A stretch of 64,000 bases of DNA from Okapia johnstoni (GCA_024291935.2 CM044322.1:65587405-65651404), one strand, 5' to 3'. Positions 11,440-22,816 are shown, counted from the first letter of the stretch. The notes: generated from the sequence alone by a model not told the origin. A program made the numbers and translations.

Positions 11440-11780
11440 TTTCAGAAATTTTGTGTTTGTAGCCAGACTCTGTTCAGAAATCTGAATAAATTGTTCTATG
11501 GGAATATGAACTTATGGTAGCATTTCAGCTGGACTTGTTTTCTGTTTGTCTATTTGTTTCTGTCTATGGTGATTCTATTGGATAATATTGTTACTTCTCT
11601 TGAAAAAAATCTCTAATACTGTATGTGAATTGATTTGGGTATCTATGGATAGTAATGTAACTGATGGAAACATTGGTGTGCAAATTTTATTTATGCTCTC
11701 AGTCCTGCCATGTCATGAGTCTGGGGTTACTTCATATTTACCTCATCTGTAATTGTAAAAGATCCAATTTTTTTTTTGTT
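11440..11780. repeat. Unnamed interspersed repeat, copy 1
   Basis: It shares two blocks with 21190-21470. Block A contains 'ttatggtagcatttcagctg' and 'ctatggtgattctattggat'. Block B contains 'gttacttctcttga' and 'tatctatggatag'. Here A precedes B. I cannot name the family; an LTR or an old ruminant repeat are both possible. Confidence 0.45.
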
Positions 11781-11794
11781 GTTTTAATCATGAT

Positions 11795-12990
11795 TGTTTT
11801 TTAATGTTTTGTTTTGAAATAACTTTACATCTACAGAAGATTTCCAACGATTGTACAGCATTTGTACATAAGCATGGTACATCTGTCAAACATAAGACAT
11901 TTACCTTAGGACATACTAGCAACCAAAATAAACTGCACTCACATCTCACTAGTTTTTCCACTAATGCCCATTTCCTGAATCAATCTGGGATATTACGCTG
12001 TATTTAAACTCCATATCTCTTTTAGTCTATTCCACTAGGGGACAGTCTCTTGATTTTTCCTTTTTTTCCATAACCTTAACACATTCAGCTGTGCTCGGGT
12101 GTTCTGCAGACGGTCCTTCAATTTGGGTCTGTCTGATGTCTTCCCATGAACAGACTGAGGTTATGGATTTTTGTGGAATACGATGACAGAGGTAATGTGC
12201 CCCTGTTTATCATATCAGTGGGGACATGATACCAACATGACCTACTACTGGTGATGTTAACACTGATCACTTAGGTAAGGTGGTGTGTGCCAGTTTTCTC
12301 CACTATCAAGTTACTGTTTTCTGTTTCACACTCTGTTAGAAGCAAAACACTAAATTCAGCACCAGTTCCTAGAGGGAAGGGTATCAAAAAATGTGCAGTC
12401 CTATCTTAAAGCTACCAAAGTAATTCACAAGGAGATACTAAGCAAATATATTGTTTCTCCTTAAAGCTATGTTCACTAATGTTAGTATTCCTCAATGGAT
12501 CTTGCCTACAGTACTGCAGTGTCCTCTCCATGCTTTTCTTTTTCCTCCTTCCTTCTATATTTATTTAAATTGTTCTGTAAAGAAGATTTTGCCCTTCTCT
12601 CCTATTTAGTCATCCATTCATTTATTTACAGGGAATGGATTAATGAATACTCATTATTAGTTATAAACCAATATTATCAGTTATTATTTTGCTCAGATTG
12701 TTCAGCATTGCACTTTGGGTGCTCTTTCATGTCTGCTCCAGGTGGTCAAAGTTAGTGTCATCAAAGAGAGAAGCCAATACTGTGTGTATTCTACGTGCTG
12801 CACTGGGGACCCATCACTTCAGTGGTATTTCTACTGTCTTCTTTTTTTTCCTTTCCCTTTTCTTTCTTGAGTAGTTCCTTGTTTTCTTGCACTGTAAGAT
12901 GTTCCAGGTCCATCTTTTTAGTTTCTTTGCCTCGGTTACAAAATCAATGATTTCTCCAAAGAGCCCTGCCTGGTTCCTTTCGCTGGAGAA
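11795..12990 (-). mobile_element. Old L1 (L1M type) 3' region, antisense
   Basis: A long, moderately preserved antisense copy of the 3' part of an old L1: 'tttacatctacagaagattt'-type start, 'cgatgacagaggtaatgtgc', 'ctggtgatgttaacactgat', 'catccattcatttatttaca', 'gcactgtaagatgttccagg'. It continues after 13200 for a short distance. A PAFAH1B2-derived segment interrupts it at 12991-13200. Confidence 0.65.
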
Positions 12991-13200
12991 CTGAGACATC
13001 CATCTGTCATCTCCTTGAATATCTTCTGCTGCATGTGGAATGGCTGCCGGGTTTGAGTCTCCTTGGCTCATTCTACACTCGGGCACAGGGTCCGTGCGGG
13101 CCACCAGCGGCTGCGGCGTCGGCGGGTGGCGCGTCTGTCGCTCGCTCAGTCCCGGCGGCCCCGCTCCTGCGCGTCCCTCCTCCGGCCCCAGCTCCCGCTG
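12991..13200 (-). pseudogene. PAFAH1B2: PAFAH1B2 5' retro-fragment (5' UTR plus codons 1-27)
   Basis: On the minus strand, ATG at 13071-13069 opens 27 codons beginning MSQGDSNPAAIPHAAEDIQ and ending at a CAG (Gln27) at 12991. This matches, from memory, the N-terminus of the alpha-2 catalytic subunit of type I platelet-activating factor acetylhydrolase, a cytosolic enzyme that removes the acetyl group of PAF and pairs with PAFAH1B1 and PAFAH1B3. Upstream lies about 129 bp of very GC-rich, CpG-rich sequence, fitting the gene's 5' UTR and quite unlike the AT-rich surroundings. Everything after codon 27 is absent: the GDSL-like catalytic domain, the 3' UTR and any poly(A). Both flanks are the same antisense old L1. 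The 134-residue frame at 12814-13218 is UTR, these codons and L1 sequence read through. It cannot make an enzyme. The identity is strong; the mechanism is unclear. Confidence 0.85.
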
Positions 13201-13506
13201 CCAAGATCCAATTTTCAATGAGGTGAATGGATAAATAAAATATAGTAGGCAGCTATTATATAGGAAACATCATATCAAAGTTTCCTTTGTTATTGAATAT
13301 ATATTATTAGCTCCGAATATTCTGGTCCTGTAGAACAGCAGAAAATATAAGAACCAACAATGTTCATATCTGAGCCTAGTGTGTACTCTGTGAAGTAACT
13401 TCTTTAAAACAACAGAAACAGCTTCAAATAGCACCACGAATTTTTCAAAAATAAGGAGTTAGCGTTATGTTTATTCATTTATTTTATTTCATGCATAGCT
13501 TAAGTG
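13201..13506. other. End of old L1, then unassigned AT-rich sequence
   Basis: The first few tens of bases ('ccaagatccaattttcaatg') appear to continue the antisense old L1. The rest, up to the BovB start, was not recognised. Confidence 0.35.
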
Positions 13507-14912
13507 TTAAGAATAGCAAAGAGAAATAAGAAAGCCTTCCTCAATGATCAATGCAAAGAAATAGAGGAAAACAATAGAATGGGAAAGACGAGATATCTCT
13601 TCAAGAAATTAGAGATACCAAAGGAACATGTCACACAAAGATGCGCTCAATAAAGGACAGAAATGGTAGGGACATAACAGAAGCAGAAGATATTAAGAAG
13701 AGGTGGCAAGAATATACAGAAGAACTGTACAAAAAATATCTTCACGACCCAGATAATCATGATGATGTGATCACGTACCTAGAGCCAGACTCCTGGAATG
13801 TGAAGCCAAGTGGGCCTTAGGAAGCATCACTACAAACAAAGCTAGTGGAGGTGATGGAATTACAGTTGAGCTATTTCAAATCGTGAAGGATGATGCTGTG
13901 AAAGTGCTGCACTCAATATGCCAGCAAATATGGGAAACTCAACAGTGGCCACAAACTGGAAGAGGTCAATTTTCGTTCCAATCCCAAAGAAAGGCAATGC
14001 CAGAGAATGCTCAAACTACCACACAATTTCACTCATCTCACACGCTAGTAAAGTAATGCTTAAAATTCTCCAAGCCAGACTTCAGCAATACGTGAACCGT
14101 GAGCTTCCAGATGTTCAAGCTGGTTTTAGAAAAGGCAGAGGAACCAGAGATCAAATTGCAAACATCTGGTGGATCATCAAAAAAGCAAGAGATTTCCAGA
14201 AAAATATCTATTTCTGCTATGCCAAAGCCTTTGACTGTGTGGATCACAAGAAACTGTGGAAATTTCTGTAAGAGATGGGCATACCAGACCACCTGACCTG
14301 CCTCTTGAGGAACCTGTATGCAGGTCAGGAAGCAACAGTTAGAATTGTACATGGAACAACAGACTGGTTCCAAATAGGAAAAGGAGTACCTAAAGGATGT
14401 ATATTGTCACCCTGCTTATTTAACTGATATGCAGAGTACATCATGAGAAACTCTGGGCTGGAGGAAGCACAAGCTGGAATCAAGATTGCTGGCAGAAATA
14501 TCAATAACCTCAGATATGCAGATGACACCAACCTTATGGCAAAATTGAAGAAGAACTAAAGAGCCTCTTGATGAAAGTGAAAGAGGAGAGTGACAAAGTT
14601 GGCTTAAAGCTCAACATTCAGAAAACTAAGATCATGGTATCCAGTCCCATCACTTCATGGCAAATAGATGAGGAAACAGTGGAAACAGTGCCTGACTTTA
14701 TTTTTCTGGGCTCCAAAATTACTGCAGATGGTGATTGCAGCCATGAAATTAAAAGACATTTACTCCTTGGAAGGAAAGTTATGGCTAACCAGGACAGCAT
14801 ATTAAAAAGTAAAGACATTACTTTGCCAACAAAGGTCCATCTAGTCAAGGCTATGGTTTTTCCAGTAGTCATGCATGGATGTGAGAGCTGGACTATAAAG
14901 AAAGGTGAGTGC

Positions 14913-14931
14913 AAAAGAACTGATGCTTTTG
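14913..14931 (+). repeat. 5' target-site duplication of the nested L1
   Basis: aaaagaactgatgcttttg lies in BovB just before the L1 begins. The identical 19 bp follow the L1 poly(A) at 16887-16905, although the leading As merge with that tail, so at least 15 bp are certain. Confidence 0.9.
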
Positions 14932-16890
14932 TTCCTATACACCAATAATGAGAAAACAGAAAGAGAAATTAAGGAAACAATACCATTCACCATTGCAACA
15001 AAAAGAATAAAATACTTAGGAATATTTCTACCTAAAGAAACAAAAGACTTATATATAGAAAACTATAAAACACTGATGAAAGAAATCAAAGAGGACACAA
15101 ACAGACGGAGAAATATACTGTGTTCATGGATTGGAAGAATTAATATAGTGAAAATGAGTATACTACCCAAAGCAATCTATAGATTCAATGCAATCCCTAT
15201 CAAGCTACCAATGATATTTTTTCACAGAACTAGAACAAATCATTTCACAATTTGTATGGAAGTATAAGAAACCTCGAATAGCCAAAGCAATCTTGAGAAA
15301 GAAGAATTGAACTGGAGGAATCAACCTGCCTGACTTCAAGCTCTACTACAAAGCCACAGTCATCAAGACAGTGTGGTACTGGCACAAGGATAGAAATATA
15401 GATCAATGGAACAAAATAGAAAGCCCAGAGATAAACCCACGCACCTATGGGCACCTTATCTTCGACAAAGGAGGCAAGAGTATACAATGGAGAAAAGATA
15501 ATCTCTTTAACAAGTGGTGCTGGGAAAACTGGTCAACCACTTGTAAAAGAATGAAACTAGAACACTTCCTAACACCATACACAAAAATAAACTCAAAATG
15601 GATTAAAGATCTAAATGTAAGACCAGAAACTATAAAACTCCTAGAGGAAAACATAGGCAAAACACTCTCCGACATAAATCACAGCAGGATCCTCCATGAC
15701 CCACCCCCCAGAATATTGGAAATAAAAGCAAAAATAAACAAGTGGGACCTAATTAAAATTAAAAGCTTTTGCACAACAAAGGAAACTATAAGCAAGGTGA
15801 AAAGACAGCCTTCAGAATGGGAGAAAATAATAGCAAACGAAGCAACAGACAAACAATTAATCTCAAAAATATACAAGCAACTCCTGCAGCTGAATTCCAG
15901 AAAAATAAATGACCCAATCAGAAAATGGGCCAAAGAACTAAACAGACATTTCTCCGAAGAAGACATACAGATGGCTAACAAACACATGAAAAGATGCTCA
16001 ACATCACTCATTATTAGAGAAATGCAAATCAAAACCACAATGAGGTACCATTACACACCAGTCAGATGGCTGCTATCCAAAAGTCTACAAGCAATAAATG
16101 CTGGAGAGGGTGTGGAGAAAAGGGAACCCTCTTACACTGTTGGTGGGAATGCAAACTAGTACAGCCACTATGGAGAACAGTGTGGAGATTCCTTAAAAAA
16201 CTGGGAATAGAACTGCCATATGACCCAGCAATCCCACTGCTAGGCATATACACACCGAGGAAACCAGAATTGAAAGAGATGCGTGTACCCCAATGTTCAT
16301 CGCAGCACTGTTTACAATAACCAGGACATGGAAGCAACCTAGATGTCCATCGGCAGACGAATGGTAAGGAAGCTGTGGTACATATACACAATGGAATATT
16401 ACTCATCCATTAAAAAAATACATTTGAATCGGTTCTATTGAGATGGATGAAACTGGAGCCCATTATACAGAGTGAAGTGAGCCAGAAAGAAAAGCACCAA
16501 TACAGTATACTAATGCATGTATATGGAATTTGAAAGATGGTAATGGTAACCCTATATGTGAGACAGAATAAGAGACACAGATGCATAGAACAGTCCTGTG
16601 GACTCTGAGGGAGAAGGTGAGGGTGGGACGTTCTGGGACAATAACATTGAAACATGTATATTGTCATATGTGAAGCGGAACACCATTCCATGTTTTATGC
16701 ATGGGATGGATGCTCAGGGATGGAGCGTTGGGATGACACAGAGGGATGGGAAGGGGAGGGAGGTGGGAGGAGGGTTTGGGAGGGGGAGCACATGTGAACC
16801 CATGGCTGATTCATGTCAATGTATGGCAAAAACTACTACAATATTGTAAAGTAATTAGCCCCCAACTAAAATAAAAAAAAAAAAAAAAAA
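14932..16890 (+). mobile_element. Artiodactyl L1, 5'-truncated, inserted in BovB
   Basis: A young-looking L1 begins in ORF2 just after the RT active site (first residues [20 protein letters not shown]). Frames: 14932 to about 15230, then after a one-base shift about 15250-16064 (open part 15371-16159), then after a second shift 16066-16320. The last carries the L1 cysteine motif [19 protein letters not shown] stop also sits in the conserved segment near 15307. A 3' UTR follows, with the G-rich tract near 16740-16790 and 'gctgattcatgtcaatgtat' near 16804, then poly(A) at about 16872-16890. TSDs flank it. It lacks the 5' UTR, ORF1, endonuclease and catalytic RT, so it is immobile. Confidence 0.95.
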
Positions 16891-16905
16891 GAACTGATGC
16901 TTTTG
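16887..16905 (+). repeat. 3' target-site duplication of the nested L1
   Basis: A perfect copy of the 14913-14931 sequence, directly after the poly(A). BovB codons then resume without loss, so the insertion was clean. Confidence 0.9.
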
Positions 16906-17340
16906 AACTGTGGTGTTGGAGAAGATTCTTGAGAGTCCCTTGGACTGCGAGGAGATCCAGCCAGTCCATCCTAAAGGAGATCAATCCTGGGTGTTCATTG
17001 GAAGGACTGATGTTGAAGCTGAAACTCTAATACTTTGGCCACCTGATGCGAAGAGCTGACTCATTGGAGAAGACCCTGATGCTGGGAAAGATTGAGGGCA
17101 GGAGGAGAAGGGGATGACAGAGGATGAGATCGTTAGATGGCATCACTAACTAAATGGACATGGGTTTTGGTGGACTCCGGGAATTGGTGATGAACAGGCA
17201 GGCCTGGTGAGCTGCGATTCGTGGGGTCACAAAGAGTCGGACTCGACTGAGCAACTGAACTGAACTGAACTGACCATCCTTCTATTATCTGTTCAACTTA
17301 TAAGTAATCCAGTTATCATAAAATATTTTATCACTGTCTT

Positions 17341-18925
17341 CAGTTTAGTTCAGTTCAGTCGCTCAGTCGTGTCCGACTCTTTGTGACCCCATGGGCTGCA
17401 GCACGTCAGGCCTCACTGTCCATCACGAACTCCCAGCGCTTACTCAAACTCAGGTCCATTGAGTTGGTGACACCGTCCAACCATCTCATCCTCTGTCATC
17501 CCCATGTCCTCCAGCCTTCAATCTTTCCCAGCATCAGGGTCTTTTCAAATGAGTCAGCTCTTCGCATCAGGTGGCCAAAGTATTGGAGTTTTAGCTTGAG
17601 TATCAGGCCTTCCAATGAATATTCATGACTGATTTCCTTTAGGATGGACAGGTTGGATCTCCTTGCAGTCCCAGGGACTCTCAAAAGTCCTCTCCAACAC
17701 CACAGTTCAAAAGCATCAATTCTGTGGCACTCAGCTTTCATTATAATCCAACTCTCACATCCATACATGACTATTGGAAAAACCATAACCTTGATTAGAG
17801 GGACATTTGTTGGTAAAGTAATGTTTTTGCTTTTTAATATGCTATCTAGGTTGGTCATAACTTTCCTTCCAAGGAGTAAGTGTCTTTTATTTTCATGGCT
17901 GCAGTCACCATCTGCAGTGATTTTGGAGCCCAAAAACATAAAGCGTGACACTCTTTCCATGGTTTCCCCATCTATTTGCCATGAAGTGATGGAACCAGAT
18001 GCCATGACCTTAGTTTCTGAATGTTGAACTTTAAGCCAACTTTTTCACTCTTCTCTTTCACTTTCATCAAGAGGCTCTTTAGTTCTTCTTCACTTTCTGC
18101 CATAAGGTTGATGTCATCTGCATATCTGAGGTTATTGATATTTCTGCCAGCAATCTTGATTCCAGCTTGTGCTTCCTCCAGCCCAGCGTTTCTCATGATG
18201 TACTCTGCATATCCGTTAAATAAGCAGGGTGACAATATACATCCTTTAGGTACTCCTTTTCCTATTTGGAACCAGTCTGTTGTTCCATGTCCAATTCTAA
18301 CTGTTGCTTCCTGACCTGCATACTTTTTTTTTCAAGAGACAGGTCAGGTGGTCCAGTATTCCCATCTCTTTCAGAATTTTCCACAGTTTATTGTGATCCA
18401 CATGGTGAAAGTCTTTGGCATAGTCAATAAAGTGAAATAGATGTTTTCCTGGAACACTCTTACATTTTCAATGTTCCAATGGATGTTGACAATTTGATCT
18501 CTGGTTCCTCTGCCTTCTCTAAAACTAGCTTGAACATCTGGAATTTTATGGTTCACGTATTTCTGAAGCCTGCCTTGGAGAATTTTGAGCATTACTTTAC
18601 TAGCTTGTGAGATGAATGCAGTTGTGCAGTAGTTTGAACATTCTTTGGCATTGCCTTTCTTTGGGATTGGAATGAAAATTGACCTTTTCCAGTCCTGCGG
18701 CTACTGCTGAGTTTTCCAAGTTTGCTGGTATACTGAGTGCAGCACTTCCACAGCATCATCTTATCAGATTTGAAAGAGTTCAACTGTAATTTTGTCACCC
18801 CCACTAGCTTTGTTCATAGTGATGCTTCCTAAGGCCCACTTGACTGCACATTCCAGGATGTCTGACTCTAGGTGAGTGATCACACCATTGTGATTATCTG
18901 GGTAATGAAGATCTTTTTTTAAACA
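17341..18925 (-). mobile_element. BovB LINE, antisense, 3' half
   Basis: Antisense BovB starting with its reversed 3' tail ('cagtttagttcagttcagtc') and running to the spacer before RT ('atgaagatcttttttt'). On the minus strand, 17972-18235 reads NNLRYADDINLMAESEEEL, the RT catalytic YADD box, and 17496-18005 (169 codons) is the C-terminal part, still open for a long way. 18371-18804 covers earlier RT in broken frames. It lies tail to tail with the BovB ending at 17277, with about 63 bp between. Confidence 0.93.
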
Positions 18926-19951
18926 TTATGTTAAGTTCTAATATGAAGACTTGGCTAAATCAGAAACAGCACAGTTGTTCTCTCTAGTCAGAAACTTGTA
19001 AACATTTATTCTCACAAAAGTATACTACTTTTCACCAAAGTAGTTAGATGCATGGATAAAGATTGCTTAGGGTAAAATTTTCAATGTTACTGATAAAACA
19101 AGTAAATACACTTGCCTGGTTGATGGCTGGTTAATAGTGTTATCTTTATATACAAAGGATAGCCTATTAGACACAGAGAGAATTGGTATGAAAAAATAAA
19201 AATACTTATTTTACCAACAGAATAAGACTTGCATAGATTTTAATATTAAAAATTTTTTATAGTATTTGTAGAAAACTTAATTAAAATGGAAATTAGATTT
19301 CCATTGAGAGTAGAAAAAATAGCAATATTGAGTAAATTTATTGTTTTGTGTATCTATGACATGTGACTGCAGTATAATTTTAGCTGTATAATTGGGTTTC
19401 TTACAAAAGTCAAAGACCCCAATTTTACTTTCAGTACAAAGCAGAATGTAGACATATATTATTGTGAGTTTTATATGAAAAACAAATGATAGAATTTTAC
19501 TTATTATGTCTATTTCATGCTAGCTACTGAAAAATATGAACAATATATTTAAAATCAAGCAATATAATTTGATTATATGTTTTGGAAGGAAGTATTAAAC
19601 ACATTTGGCTTTGCAGCATTCTAGACAATTATCGATATTTTATAGTAATTTTTCATAATTATATATATTTACTTTGTTAATTAAACTACCATAAAAATGT
19701 CTCAAGTTATCACAGTGAGAAAAATAAACACGTTTTTATTTAGTATTTTTTGTTAGCCACAATGAACATCTGACATGTAGTTAGCCTTTGACATATGCTT
19801 TATATAAAGTTCTGTCACTTATTTTAATAATTCTAAAGACAAGGATATATTAGCTCCACTTTCAGATTAAAAATGCAAATGCACAGGCTTAGGTATTAAA
19901 TACCTTTCTCTAGTAAATACTGCTAGTATCTGAGACTCAGATTTACTAGAT
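18926..19951. other. AT-rich stretch, nothing recognised
   Basis: About 1 kb with no recognised repeat, exon or RNA. Base composition is typical of the unique parts of this window. Confidence 0.5.
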
Positions 19952-19953
19952 AT

Positions 19954-20803
19954 TCAGTTCAGTTTAGTTCAGTTGCTCAGTCGTGTCCGACTCTTTGCAA
20001 CCCCATGAACTGCAGTACACCAGGCCTCCCTGTCCATCACCAACTCCCTGAGTCCACCCAAACCCATGTCCATGGAGTCGGTGATGCCATCCAGCCATCT
20101 CATCCTCTGTTGTCCCCTTCTCCTCCAGCCCTCAATCTTTCCCAGCATCAGGGTCTTTTCCAATGAGTGGGCTATTCGCATCAGGTGGCCAAAGCATTCT
20201 AATTTCATCTTCAACATCAGTCCTTCCAATGAACACCCAGGACTTATCTCCTTTAGGATGGATGGGTTGGATCTCCTTGCAGTCCAAGGGACTCTCAAGA
20301 GTCTTCTCCAACACCACAGTTCAAAAGCATCAGTTCTTTTTCGCTCAGCTTTCTTTATAGCCCAACTCTCACATCCACGCATGACCACTGGAAAAACCAT
20401 AGCCTTGACTAGACCGACCTCTGTTGGCAAAGTAATGTCTCTGCTTTTTAATATGCTATCTAGGTTGGTCATAACTTTCCTTCCAAGGAGTAAGCGTCTT
20501 TTATTTCATGGCTGCAATCACCACCTGAAGTGATTTTGTAGCCCAGAAAAATAAAGTCTGCCACTGTTTCCACTGTTTCCCCATCTATCTGCCATGAAGT
20601 GATGGGACCAGATGCCATGATCTTAGTTTTCTGAATGTTGAGCTTTAAGCCAACTTTTTCACTCTCCTCTTTCACTTTCATCAAGAGGCTCTTTAGTTCT
20701 TCTTCACTTTCTGCCATAAGGGTGGTGTCATCTGAGGTTATTGATATTTCTCCCAGCAATTCTGCTTCCTCCAGCCCAGCATTTCTCCTGATGTACTCTG
20801 CAT
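19954..20803 (-). mobile_element. BovB 3' end, antisense, likely TSDs
   Basis: About 850 bp from the 3' tail ('ttcagttcagtttagttcag') to just past YADD. The catalytic box itself is lost by a small deletion near 20740. The minus-strand frame 19969-20472 (167 codons) is one of the longest BovB remnants and preserves the C-terminal [19 protein letters not shown] segment. Flanking actagatattcag (19945-19957) and actaaagattcag (20804-20816) agree at 11 of 13 positions, a plausible aged TSD. Confidence 0.92.
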
Positions 20804-20816
20804 ACTAAAGATTCAG

Positions 20817-21189
20817 ACATACTTTAATTTTGTAATGTCCTGATGCTTTTTCCAAGATACAAAACTGCTCCAGATTTTGCCATATTTTCTGACATAGTTC
20901 TAAAAAGTAAGGAAACTATGTTTGCAACATAAATTATCAGACCATGAGATAAGCATTAAAGTCGATTTTTAAAAATATCACTATCTTTTTGCTGATATAC
21001 TTTAAAAAAATACTCTCAGTAGATAAAACATAGCCATGGGTCAAAATTCAAAAGTTCCAGGGACTAAGCATTTACAGTGAATCCTTGTTATGCCCTGGCT
21101 CCTTATAACATTATTCCCTTTCCTAGGGCAGCTTTCATTATCAGTTCTTCCTGAGTGTAACTAGAGATAATTTATTCACAGAAAAACAA
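20817..21189. other. Unassigned stretch
   Basis: AT-rich, with nothing recognised. Confidence 0.4.
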
Positions 21190-21470
21190 ATAATTATATA
21201 GTCTTGACCAGAACTGTTACTTCTCTTGACAGAATCTTTACTAACTTAATTTATATGCATTAATTTAGTTATCTATGGATAAATAGATATGATTATCTAT
21301 GGATAGATTCTAAAGAAAACTATGTAACTAGATAGATGTTTAGGTATGCAGAGTCTGGAGAAATTGTCCTTTTGGATCATCATGCTATGGTAGTAATTCA
21401 GTCATATTTGCTTTTCTTGTGTTGATTGGTTTCTGCCTGTGGTAATTCTCTTGGATAAGCTTTACCATGT
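21190..21470. repeat. Unnamed interspersed repeat, copy 2
   Basis: It shares two blocks with 11440-11780 but in the opposite order. Block B ('gttacttctcttgacagaat', 'gttatctatggataa') comes first, then block A ('atgctatggtagtaattcag', 'ctgtggtaattctcttggat'). 'tatctatggata' also occurs twice inside this copy. Confidence 0.45.
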
Positions 21471-21989
21471 GCTGCAGTAATGTTCAGGGTTCCACAAAGC
21501 CTGTGATAGGAGAACCCAGCCAGTCAGTGATTTACCAAAGTCTCATTAAGTCCCTTTTTAATAGGACTTATTGCTACTCTTGACATTGAGTAGAGCTTAG
21601 CTGGGCAAACAACTGAGAGTGAGGCTAAGGTTTCAGTCACTTTGAAGATCTACAGTTAGGAAACATGTTCAGACACCTTAGAGGAAGCTAGTATGGATAG
21701 AGAGGTTTGAAGGGTGAGGTGCAGTTAAAGAGTAAGAAGTAACATTTCCATGTGGTAACTGTAGAAGAGTTTAGTGTCCAGATAATGCAGGGCTTTCTCA
21801 GTCATGTGAATTATTTAGATGGCATGTAAATATCATGGAAGATTTTAAAAGGAATGATGGGGCCAAATGAAGGAGTTCAAATGTTCACAAAATAGTAAAT
21901 TAACCTTAGTTTGAGAAGTGACAGAGACAGACACGAAAGGATAAATAGGAAGATGGCACAGAAATTGAGGCAAGATTTGACATAAGCAC
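21471..21989. other. Unassigned stretch, possible ancient repeat
   Basis: The part near 21790-21890 ('gatggcatgtaaatatcatg', 'gatggggccaaatgaagg') has the feel of a decayed mammalian interspersed repeat, but I cannot name one. Confidence 0.25.
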
Positions 21990-21997
21990 TTACAAAG

Positions 21998-22204
21998 AGG
22001 ACTTCCCTGGTAGCTCAGACGGTAAAGCGTCTGCCTACAATGCGGAAGACCCGGGTTCAATCCCTGGGTCGGGAAGATCCTCTGGAGAAGGAAATGGCAA
22101 CCCACTCCAGTACTCATGCCTGGAAAATCCCATGGACGGAGAAGCATGGTAGGCTACAATCCAAGGGGTCGCAAAGAGTCGGACACAACTGAGCGACGTC
22201 ATTT
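21998..22204 (+). mobile_element. Bov-tA SINE, well preserved
   Basis: A clear pol III A box ('tagctcagacggtaaagcg') and B box ('gggttcaatccc') lie in the tRNA-derived head, followed by a complete BovA body ending 'ggacacaactgagcgacg'. ttacaaag at 21990-21997 and 22205-22212 is a short candidate TSD. One of the youngest-looking SINEs here. Confidence 0.93.
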
Positions 22205-22212
22205 TTACAAAG

Positions 22213-22687
22213 TGGTGGCATTTGACATGGAGGGCAAAAGTTTTCAGAGAAGATAGGAAATTAAAATCGGTAAAAATGGTGGTGATTTAGAAGACCAAGT
22301 GAGAGCCTCTGTGTCAGTGTCTTGTGCGTTTTTATATGGCATGCTTCCCTGTGTTCTGGAAGAGAACAGACCACCCTAGTTTATCTCATGAGTACAGAAA
22401 ACAGAACGACTGGATCTGTGGACCGAATGTGTGGTCCAGTTGGCTTGACACAATTCCTTTAGTTCTTTTTAGAAAACAGCTTTCTGTTTTTGTTTTTTGC
22501 TTGGAGATTAATTCCTAAAAACCAGATATAGGAAATGAGGTAGAATATAGTAAGAGGTTGTTTATGCCATATACTGACTTCTGACTCCCAGAATCCTCCC
22601 CCGAAATCCTAATCCTTATTTCTAGCAGCCACTGTTTCCAGAACACAACCCTCTCCTGGGTTCAACAGGCAAATCAAATTCTTTCTT
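22213..22687. other. Unassigned stretch
   Basis: No repeat or exon was recognised. The composition is slightly less AT-rich than the rest. Confidence 0.4.
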
Positions 22688-22816
22688 TTCTGCCTTTGTT
22701 GTTGTTGTTCAGTCACCGACACATATCCTACTCTTTGTGACCCCATAGACTGCATCACACCAGGCCTCTCTGTCCCTCACCATCTCTTGGAGTTTGCTCA
22801 GACTCATGCCCATTGA

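Larger units (their letters stand above)
13507..17277 (+). mobile_element. BovB LINE, sense, split by an L1
   Basis: Sense BovB starts just downstream of the endonuclease region ('aagaatagcaaagagaaata') and runs to its 3' end with a short 'gaactgaactgaactg' tail. The body occupies 13507-14931 and 16891-17277; the middle is an inserted L1. RT pieces are visible: AGFRKGRGTRDQIANI and the YAKAFDCVDH motif in the frame at 13918-14271, the catalytic YADD near 14514-14525, and the C-terminal segment in 14568-14948. Frameshifts and stops break the ORF. BovB normally encodes one protein with an APE-type endonuclease and an RT; the endonuclease half is missing here by 5' truncation. Confidence 0.93.

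Noticed and set aside
13030..13200. A CpG island marking a local promoter
   Set aside because: The GC-rich block is explained by the PAFAH1B2 5' UTR copy. Promoter activity is possible but nothing in the sequence shows it.
12814..13218. A 134-residue protein on the minus strand with a Lys/Arg-rich end
   Set aside because: It is 5' UTR, 27 codons of PAFAH1B2 and antisense L1 read as one frame; the chimeric reading has no support as a product.
15371..16159. A 262-codon open frame, the longest in the window, as a possible gene
   Set aside because: It is the C-terminal part of L1 ORF2 in a truncated, TSD-flanked insertion; it starts and ends at frameshifts.
21998..22075. A tRNA gene, because A and B boxes are intact
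   Set aside because: It is the tRNA-derived head of a Bov-tA SINE: the cloverleaf is not complete and the BovA body follows.
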